Shown here: positions 58,641-64,000 of the stretch, piece by piece
How the letters are laid out: every line of letters starts with the position of its first letter
Numbering within the stretch: the stretch's first letter is position 1
From: Hymenobacter persicinus
GTDB taxonomy: Bacteria > Bacteroidota > Bacteroidia > Cytophagales > Hymenobacteraceae
Length of the DNA: 64,000 bases
Direction: 5' to 3'
NCBI RefSeq assembly: GCF_004167665.1
Contig: NZ_SEWE01000005.1
Coordinates: 62,001 to 126,000 of the forward strand
Program-made: the position numbers and the translations under genes
The notes under the pieces: generated by a model
The model's input: only the letters and a program-made list of their open reading frames with translations
Database searches by the model: none
Told to the model about the DNA's origin: nothing

Positions 58641-59585
58641 TTACTCGACGCTCAGCACGATTTTGCCGGCCGCTTTCCCCGATTCGCTGTAGCGGTGGGC
58701 CGCGGCGGTTTCGGCCAGCGGAAACACCCGGTCGATGATGGGGCGCAGGGTGCCGGCTCCCAGCCAGGCCGTAATCAGGGCCAGGTCGGTGCCACGGTTG
58801 GCGGCCAGAAATACGCTCTGCTTTTTATCGGAGAAGGCGGCGGCCACGGCACCCGTCACGGCGGCCTTGGGTTCGGGGGCGGTGCTCACGTAGCGGCCGT
58901 TGCGGCGCAGGGCGGGGCGGGCGGCGAGGTAGCTGCTCTTGGCCACGGCATCAAATACCAGGTCGTAGCGGCTCAGGTCGCGGGTGAAGTCGTGTTCGTG
59001 GTGGTTCAGAATCCGGTCGGCGCCCAGGGAGCTGACCAGCTCGGCGTTGTCGGGGCCGCAGACGCCGGTGACTTCGCCGGCCCCGAGGGCCTTGGCCATT
59101 TGCACGGCAAAGGAGCCTACCCCGCCCGAGGCTCCGTTGATGAGCACCCGGTCGCCGGACAGCAACTGCCCGTGGTGGTGCAGGGCCTGCAGGGCCGTCA
59201 GGGCCCCGAGCGGTATGGCTGCGGCCTGCTCGAAGCTCGAGGCTTCGGGAATAAAGGCAAAGGCGCTTTCATCGAGCAGGGCGTACTCGGCGTTGGCCCC
59301 CTGAATGCCGGCCGCCATGCCGTACACCCGGTCGCCGGCTTTGCAGCGCGTCACGTTAGCGCCCACGGCGGCAACTTCGCCGGCCACGTCGCGGCCCGGG
59401 ACCTTGGGAAAGTCGGAGCCCGTGATCAGCTTCATGGCCCCCGAGCGGATTTTCCAGTCGATAGGATTGACGCTGCTGGCGCGTACGCGCACCAAAATCT
59501 GGTCGGGACGGGGCGTGGGCGTGGGCAGGGTGCCGTACTGAAGCACGTCGGCCGACCCGTACTGGGTGAAGAAAATGGCGTTCAT
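58641..59585 (-). CDS. Zinc-independent quinone oxidoreductase (MDR family)
   Basis: A 314-aa medium-chain dehydrogenase/reductase without the structural zinc lobe. N-terminal catalytic domain to about 115 (VPGRDVAGEVAAVG), then the NADP domain with INGASGGVGSFAVQMAKALG. This QOR/zeta-crystallin layout reduces quinones or enones with NADPH. ATG 59585 was chosen as it gives MNAIFFTQYGSADVL. Together with the flavoprotein downstream it may answer electrophile stress. Confidence 0.88.
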   Translation of the reverse strand: MNAIFFTQYGSADVLQYGTLPTPTPRPDQILVRVRASSVNPIDWKIRSGAMKLITGSDFPKVPGRDVAGEVAAVGANVTRCKAGDRVYGMAAGIQGANAEYALLDESAFAFIPEASSFEQAAAIPLGALTALQALHHHGQLLSGDRVLINGASGGVGSFAVQMAKALGAGEVTGVCGPDNAELVSSLGADRILNHHEHDFTRDLSRYDLVFDAVAKSSYLAARPALRRNGRYVSTAPEPKAAVTGAVAAAFSDKKQSVFLAANRGTDLALITAWLGAGTLRPIIDRVFPLAETAAAHRYSESGKAAGKIVLSVE

Positions 59586-59666
59586 GAGTGCAGGAATGGT
59601 GGAGGTAGGCATACGCAGAATGCCATTGGGCAGTCGAGCTTTCCGTGCCTAGCCCTGCCGCCGCCA

Positions 59667-59695
59667 AAAAAAATGCCGCAGCCAAGGGCTGCGGC
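59667..59695 (-). terminator. Intrinsic terminator of the carbonic anhydrase gene
   Basis: gccgcagcc (59675-59683) with ggctgcggc (59687-59695), a 3-nt loop; on the minus strand a run of seven T follows (59667-59673). Confidence 0.82.
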
Positions 59696-59747
59696 GTTTT
59701 CGACCACACTTAGAGACAAATACAAGTCAGCAAGCTGACCTGTGGGG

Positions 59748-60500
59748 TTAGCCGGCCTTGTGCATTACGGACTCTTCTTCGTCCTTTTTCTGCTGGCGGT
59801 CCGGCTTATTTTCCAGGGCTTTGGGCTTGTGGACTTTACCTTCCTCAGCTTTCTCAGCCACTTTTTCGGCATGTTCGGCGGCTTCCACGCCGTAGATGTG
59901 CATGAACTCGTCGATCGTGTCGGTGTTCACGTTCAGATCGTGCAGCAGGCCGTCGTGAATGTCGTAGACGAGGCCGTGCAGGCGGGGCGGGTTAGGGCCC
60001 TTGCTGGCGTTCTGAATGATGTTGGTGCTGGCCAGGTTGCGGACCTGCTCAATGACGTTGAGCTCCACGAGGCGGCGCAGCTGCTGCTCCTTGTCGGTAA
60101 TGCGCAGAAACTCGGTTTCGTGCAGACGCACCACGTCCCGGATATGGGCCAGCCAGTTGTCGATGAGGCCATACTGCTTGTTGGCAGCCGCCGCGGCCAC
60201 GCCGCCGCAGCCGTAGTGGCCCACCACCATGATATCCCGCACGCCGAGCACTTCCACGGCGTACTGGAGCACGGCCAGCAGGTTCATATCGGAGTGCACG
60301 ACCAAGTTGGCGATGTTGCGGTGCACAAACATTTCCCCGGGGCCGGTGCCCGTGATGGCCGAGGCCGGTACGCGCGAGTCGGAGCAGCCGATAAACAGGT
60401 AGCGGGGCTTCTGCCCCTTAGCCAGCTTGTTGAAAAACTCGTTGTCTTCCGCGAGCTTGGTTTCTACCCATTTGCGGTTGTTGGCAAAGATATCTTGCAT
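59748..60500 (-). CDS. Beta-class carbonic anhydrase
   Basis: A 250-aa zinc enzyme interconverting CO2 and bicarbonate. Ligands Cys39, His95 and Cys98 with the Asp41-Arg43 dyad are in CSDSRV and GHYGCGG. The C-terminal 40 residues are charged and Lys/Glu-rich (EKVAEKAEEGKVHKPKAL), a likely membrane or partner-contact tail. It lies 85 bp downstream of the SulP transporter on the same strand, an arrangement known for bicarbonate handling. ATG 60500 begins MQDIFANNRKW. Confidence 0.95.
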   Translation of the reverse strand: MQDIFANNRKWVETKLAEDNEFFNKLAKGQKPRYLFIGCSDSRVPASAITGTGPGEMFVHRNIANLVVHSDMNLLAVLQYAVEVLGVRDIMVVGHYGCGGVAAAAANKQYGLIDNWLAHIRDVVRLHETEFLRITDKEQQLRRLVELNVIEQVRNLASTNIIQNASKGPNPPRLHGLVYDIHDGLLHDLNVNTDTIDEFMHIYGVEAAEHAEKVAEKAEEGKVHKPKALENKPDRQQKKDEEESVMHKAG

Positions 60501-60585
60501 CGGAGGGGGAATTGGGAGTTGGAGATGGACGGCGGATGGGGACGCCGCAGGTTGGCTACTAAAACAAGCAGGGAGCGGTGGGGTT

Positions 60586-62190
60586 TTAGTGCCCCAGGGC
60601 CTCCACCTGCTTGATGCCACGCAACTCCAGGTGAATGCCCCGCTCGGCGGCGGTGATGCGGAAGTTCTCAATGGCCTCCAGCACGTCGTAATCTATCACT
60701 TCGGAATCCGTCCCGTCGAGGATAACCGAAGCACCGGGGGCCAGCTGCTCAAAGGTAGTCACGATGCTCGCTTTATTGAGGAACGACACGTGCTCGGAGA
60801 GCTTGATATGCACTACGCCAGGCTCGTGACTTGGTTCGTTGTGGAAATAGTAAGCCGAGTTCAGATTGGCTTTCAGAATGTAGAAAATCCCCAGCGCCAG
60901 GCCCACGCAGACGCCCTTGAGCAGGTCAGTGAACAGGATGGCTACCACCGTCACGATGAAGGGCAGGAACTGTTCCCAGCCCAGCTTCCATTGGGTGCGG
61001 TACAGGGCGGGCTTGGTCAGCTTGAAACCCACCATCAGCAGCACGGCCGCCAGGGCCGAAAGCGGAATCAGGTTCAGCACCGACGACAGCACCAGCAGGC
61101 TCGTGAGCAGCAGCAGACCGTGGAAGAAAGCCGAAAACTTGCTTTGGGCACCCGCGTCGATGTTAGCCGAGCTGCGCACGATAACGGCCGTCATGGGCAG
61201 GCCGCCAATCAGGCCGCTGATAATATTACCGAGGCCTTGCGCCTTGAGTTCCCGGTTCTGGGGCGTATGGCGCTTGTGTGGGTCGAGCTTATCGACGGCT
61301 TCCACGCTGAGCAGCGTTTCCAGCGAGGCCACGATGGCAATGGTGAAGGCCACCAGGTAGGTGCTGCCGCGGGTCAGGGCCGTCCAGTCGGGCTGGCGCA
61401 GCTCCCGGGTCAGGTCGGCGAGGGAGCCGATGGAAGGCAGCTTGACGAGGTGTTCGGGGCGCACCTGCAGGCTGGGGACCAGATTGGTCAGCAGCAGGTT
61501 GAGCAGAATCGAGAGTACGACCACAATCAAAGCGCCGGGAACCAGCTTCAGGGCCGCCACGCTCTTGACGGCCTTGCTGTCCCAGATCATGAGCACGGCC
61601 AACGAAATCAGGCCAATCAGGGCCGAGCCCCAGCTGATGGCGTTGGTGGCAGCCACAATGGCGGAAAACGTGTTCTGGCCGTTGAACTGGAGGAAGTCCA
61701 TGTCCTCGAAGTAGTCGGTATCGGCGCCGAAGAAGTGCGGAATCTGCTTCAGGATCAGAATCAGGCCGATGGCGGCCAGCATGCCGCGGATAACCGAGGA
61801 CGGAAAATACATGCCGATGATGCCGGCCTTCAGAAAGCCCAGCACCAGCTGCATCACGCCGGCCACGACCGTGGCGGCCAACACGGCCTCAAACGAGCCC
61901 AGCGTGGCCAGGGCCGACACCATGATGGCCGTCAGGCCGGCGGCCGGGCCGCTCACGCTCAGCTGGGAGCCGCTAAACCACGACACCAGCGTGCCGCCCA
62001 CAATCCCCGTAATGACGCCGGCCAGCAGCGGGGCGCCGGAAGCCAGCGAGATGCCCAGGCACAGCGGCAGGGCCACCAGAAACACCACCAGGCCCGAGGG
62101 AATATCCTTGGACAGGTTTTGCAGATAATGAACGGCAGGCGCCGAAACCGGTGGGGTTTGCGGGTCGTGGGCCGGAGCAGTTTTTACCAT
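60586..62190 (-). CDS. SulP-family anion transporter with C-terminal STAS
   Basis: A 534-aa membrane protein of the SLC26/SulP group. After a short N-terminus come 12-14 helices (LSKDIPSGLVVFLVALPLCLGISLA, SGPAAGLTAIMVSAL, GMLAAIGLILILKQIPHF and others); the STAS domain is at about 430-534. With a carbonic anhydrase next door, a bicarbonate or sulfate/bicarbonate role is most likely. Four 11-bp repeats lie upstream of the -7 box, which suggests it is switched by an OmpR-family regulator. Confidence 0.93.
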   Translation of the reverse strand: MVKTAPAHDPQTPPVSAPAVHYLQNLSKDIPSGLVVFLVALPLCLGISLASGAPLLAGVITGIVGGTLVSWFSGSQLSVSGPAAGLTAIMVSALATLGSFEAVLAATVVAGVMQLVLGFLKAGIIGMYFPSSVIRGMLAAIGLILILKQIPHFFGADTDYFEDMDFLQFNGQNTFSAIVAATNAISWGSALIGLISLAVLMIWDSKAVKSVAALKLVPGALIVVVLSILLNLLLTNLVPSLQVRPEHLVKLPSIGSLADLTRELRQPDWTALTRGSTYLVAFTIAIVASLETLLSVEAVDKLDPHKRHTPQNRELKAQGLGNIISGLIGGLPMTAVIVRSSANIDAGAQSKFSAFFHGLLLLTSLLVLSSVLNLIPLSALAAVLLMVGFKLTKPALYRTQWKLGWEQFLPFIVTVVAILFTDLLKGVCVGLALGIFYILKANLNSAYYFHNEPSHEPGVVHIKLSEHVSFLNKASIVTTFEQLAPGASVILDGTDSEVIDYDVLEAIENFRITAAERGIHLELRGIKQVEALGH

Positions 62191-62252
62191 AGTACAGTCG
62201 AAAAGGCGACAGAGCGACGTCGGCTGACGAGGGCCCGGGCCAGATTGTACTG

Positions 62253-62314
62253 CAAGTGTAAGGTGCCGGAGTTAAGACCGAGTTAAAAGGGAGTTAAAAG
62301 GAAATTAAAACGTA
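62253..62314 (-). promoter_or_regulatory. SulP promoter with four 11-bp direct repeats
   Basis: On the minus strand four copies of TTTTAACTCCC-like sequence (consensus TTTTAACTCCS; TTAA cores paired at plus-strand 62305-62308, 62294-62297, 62283-62286 and 62272-62275, exactly 11 bp apart) stop about ten bp above TACACTTG (62253-62260), a -7 box with one mismatch. Exact 11-bp phasing is the hallmark of tandem OmpR/PhoB-type winged-helix sites. Leader about 57 nt. Confidence 0.65.
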
Positions 62315-62425
62315 AAAACCGGGTTATCAGGCCTTCCAGCGGCTATTTCCGCCCGCCGTGGAAGCTCCGCAGCTCAACGGAAACTCCGCCTGTTAAGGTC
62401 CCCGACAGGCCCCCGCGGCCGCAAC

Positions 62426-63829
62426 TCAGGCCAGGGCGGCGGGCAGTTCGAGCGTGACCTGGGTGCCTTCGCCGAGCTGACTGGCCACCCGAATCAGGCC
62501 GCCGTGCAGCTCCATGATTTTGGAGGTAAGCGGCAGGCCGATGCCGTGGCCGGGCACGTTGCGCACGGTTTCGGCCCGGAAAAACGGCACGAACACCTGC
62601 TGCCGGTCGGCCTCGGTCATGCCCACGCCCCGGTCGCGCACTTCCACCCGCACCCGGCTTTTCGAAGCCGACAGAATGGCCAGGATGGGCTGCTCGGTGC
62701 CCCGGGAAAACTTGCAGGCGTTTTCGAGCACGTTGAGCAGGGCGGCCATCAGCAGGGCCTCGTTGCCGCGAACCAGGAACGGCTGCCGCTCCCGCCCCGC
62801 GGGCGGCTCTCCAAACTCCAGGTCGATGCGGCAGGTGGGCTGGCGGCGCTGCACTTCCTCGTGGGCCTGCAACAGCAGTTCATCGAGCTGCACGGGCTTG
62901 AGCGGCACTTGGGAAGGGTCGTCGGAGGCGCGGGCAATCTGGAGCAGGCCGTTGGTGAGGCTGTTGAGCAGGCGGGCCGCGTCGAGGGTGCTTTGCAGTA
63001 CGCGCCGGTACTCGACCGGGCTGCGCTCCTGGAGCAGGGCTACTTCGAGCTCCCCAATGAGCACCGTGAGCGGGGTGCGCAGCTCGTGAGAAGCGTCGCG
63101 GACGAAGGTGCGCTGCCCGGCAAAGGCGGTTTCCAGGCGGTTGAGCAGGCTGTTGAACCGCTGGGCCAGGTGCGACACCTCATCCTGGCCCTCGGCCTTG
63201 GAAAGGCGGCGGTGCAGGTCGGAGGCCGAGATGGTGTCGACTTCCTCCACAATGCGCTGCATGGGGCGCAGGGCCTGGCGAGCAAAAAACCAGCCCCCGA
63301 TGCCCACAATAATGAGTGTAATCAGCAGGCCGCCGGCCAACACCTGGCGCAGGGTCTGCAGGTTGGAGCGGCTGTCGGCGTCGAGGGAGGCAGCAATGAC
63401 AACAAACTCGCCCCGGCGGGCGTCGCGGTAAAGCAGCCCGACGGTTTGGTGGTACTGGCCCTGCTCCTCGACGTACTTGCCCGCCCGGCGCACCTGGGCC
63501 AGCAGGTCGAGGGGCACGGGCAGGTTGGGGCCCTGCCCTTCGTAGAACACCTCCTTGTTGTTGCTGTCGAACACGCGCACTTCCTCCTCGGGCAGGGTAC
63601 GGTAGAACTGCCGCAGGTAGCGCCGGTACGAGGCCTGGCTTTCGTCGTTGCCGCGGTTGGCCCCGTCGAGGTAGACGTGGGCTACGACCCGGGCCCGGGC
63701 AAACAGGCTGTCGGTGAAGGCGCTGCGCCGGGTCTGGTAGGTGAAGAAGTAGATGACAACGGAAAACAGCAGCAGCGTCACGGCCAGAATTGCCGCAAAC
63801 TGCCACGCCAGACGCGTACGGATGGTCAT
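62426..63829 (-). CDS. Sensor histidine kinase with HAMP domain
   Basis: A 467-aa two-component sensor. Transmembrane helices at about 13-30 and 164-183 bracket a 130-residue periplasmic domain. HAMP follows (RPMQRIVEEVDTI), then HisKA with His248 (RDASHELRTPLTVL), the ATPase N box (NVLENACKFS), VRDRGVGMTEADR and GHGIGLPLTSKIMELHGG. It begins 80 bp past the stop of the OmpR-type regulator on the same strand and likely forms an operon with it. A TAGCTTTC box is just before the ATG (7 nt). Signal unknown. Confidence 0.93.
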   Translation of the reverse strand: MTIRTRLAWQFAAILAVTLLLFSVVIYFFTYQTRRSAFTDSLFARARVVAHVYLDGANRGNDESQASYRRYLRQFYRTLPEEEVRVFDSNNKEVFYEGQGPNLPVPLDLLAQVRRAGKYVEEQGQYHQTVGLLYRDARRGEFVVIAASLDADSRSNLQTLRQVLAGGLLITLIIVGIGGWFFARQALRPMQRIVEEVDTISASDLHRRLSKAEGQDEVSHLAQRFNSLLNRLETAFAGQRTFVRDASHELRTPLTVLIGELEVALLQERSPVEYRRVLQSTLDAARLLNSLTNGLLQIARASDDPSQVPLKPVQLDELLLQAHEEVQRRQPTCRIDLEFGEPPAGRERQPFLVRGNEALLMAALLNVLENACKFSRGTEQPILAILSASKSRVRVEVRDRGVGMTEADRQQVFVPFFRAETVRNVPGHGIGLPLTSKIMELHGGLIRVASQLGEGTQVTLELPAALA

Positions 63830-63909
63830 GCAGAAGGAAAGCTACGGTGAGACGCCGGGTGGGGCCGGCAAACGAAAACCGGCCGCGGCCGGGCGGGGCA
63901 GCAGCGGTG

Positions 63910-64000
63910 TTACGCTTCTTCGCGCATCACGTAGCCCATACCGACCAGGGTATGAATCAGGCGCGGGGTGAAGTCCTTGTCGATTTTCTTGCGCAGGAAG
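63910..64000 (-). CDS. OmpR-family response regulator, C-terminal end (partial)
   Basis: Only the last 30 codons are in the window; the gene continues past the edge. They read LRKKIDKDFTPRLIHTLVGMGYVMREEA, the recognition helix and wing of the winged-helix DNA-binding domain of OmpR/PhoB regulators (standard ending LIHTxxGxGYVL). It should be the partner of the kinase downstream and is the best local candidate to bind the repeats at the SulP promoter. Confidence 0.9.
   Translation of the reverse strand, partial: FLRKKIDKDFTPRLIHTLVGMGYVMREEA

Noticed and set aside
57897..59738. 613-aa plus-strand frame over two oxidoreductases
   Set aside because: Antisense to two clearly conserved genes; composition is shadow-like (Gly/Ala/Arg/His-rich).
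60427..62286. 619-aa plus-strand frame over SulP and carbonic anhydrase
   Set aside because: Antisense to well-conserved SulP; Gln/His/Gly-rich, no domain.
1..64000. tRNA, rRNA, prophage or antiphage defence genes
   Set aside because: No T-loop-like sequences, integrase, phage structural genes or known defence domains could be recognised. The RAYT is the only mobile-type gene.

Overview
The window reads as a chromosomal segment of a high-GC Bacteroidota, most like Hymenobacter or a close relative in Cytophagales. The evidence is a TonB-dependent receptor with an N-terminal carboxypeptidase-like domain, DUF4097 proteins, many Bacteroidota -7 boxes (TAnnTTTG and variants) with few Shine-Dalgarno sites, an RluF-type synthase with a lysine/alanine/proline tail, and dispersed palindromes of the 'catcctgag...ctcaggatga' type. 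I found no rRNA, tRNA, CRISPR array, prophage or classical insertion sequence. This species assignment is inference.

Layout. 1-7.1 kb: nicotinamidase, a LigT-like phosphoesterase, an SDR, a GNAT, a methyltransferase plus CtlX-type hydrolase pair, a DUF1624-like membrane protein and a PAP2 phosphatase. 7.2-13.7 kb: a glycosyltransferase, a GH16 protein with an altered active-site motif, a BLUF photoreceptor, an NmrA-like reductase, a PD40 propeller protein, a small GNAT and an F420/NADP-type reductase. 13.7-16.7 kb is the strangest part: a dispersed palindrome, a 238-aa orphan, six 42-bp degenerate tandem units, a REP-associated transposase (RAYT) between two mirror-image REP pairs, and a frameshifted DUF3592-like gene.

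16.7-32.5 kb: urocanate hydratase, a small lipoprotein, metallo-beta-lactamase (MBL)-fold proteins, tandem DUF4097 paralogues, a formimidoylglutamase-like arginase-family enzyme, an SDR, YebC, a serine hydrolase, an alpha/beta hydrolase lipoprotein, RluF, a GNAT and a Kazal-type lipoprotein. 32.6-42 kb: a TonB receptor divergent from a biotin cluster, bioB-bioF-[AT-rich orphan]-bioD-bioA-ketosynthase. The ketosynthase presumably helps build the pimeloyl moiety. 42-48 kb: an M28 peptidase, a secreted orphan, a slipin, then a putative leader peptide and terminator ahead of lysC-lysA, which together serve lysine synthesis. 48-57 kb: a family 39 glycosyltransferase, an NAD-binding/DUF2867 protein, an Lgt-like protein fused to a beta-rich domain, and a topoisomerase III operon.

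57-64 kb: a His-rich exported peptide, a TrxR-like flavoprotein with a palindromic operator at its promoter, a quinone oxidoreductase, then a SulP transporter and beta-carbonic anhydrase, a probable bicarbonate uptake and interconversion pair. Four 11-bp direct repeats sit just upstream of the SulP -7 box, and a sensor kinase plus the end of an OmpR-type regulator lie immediately beyond. This makes a testable local regulatory circuit.

Most other genes are ordinary housekeeping or accessory enzymes. I saw no convincing new defence or antiphage system. The best candidates for something undescribed are the mirror-image RAYT/REP unit, the 42-bp array, the SulP promoter repeats, the lysC leader and the Lgt fusion.
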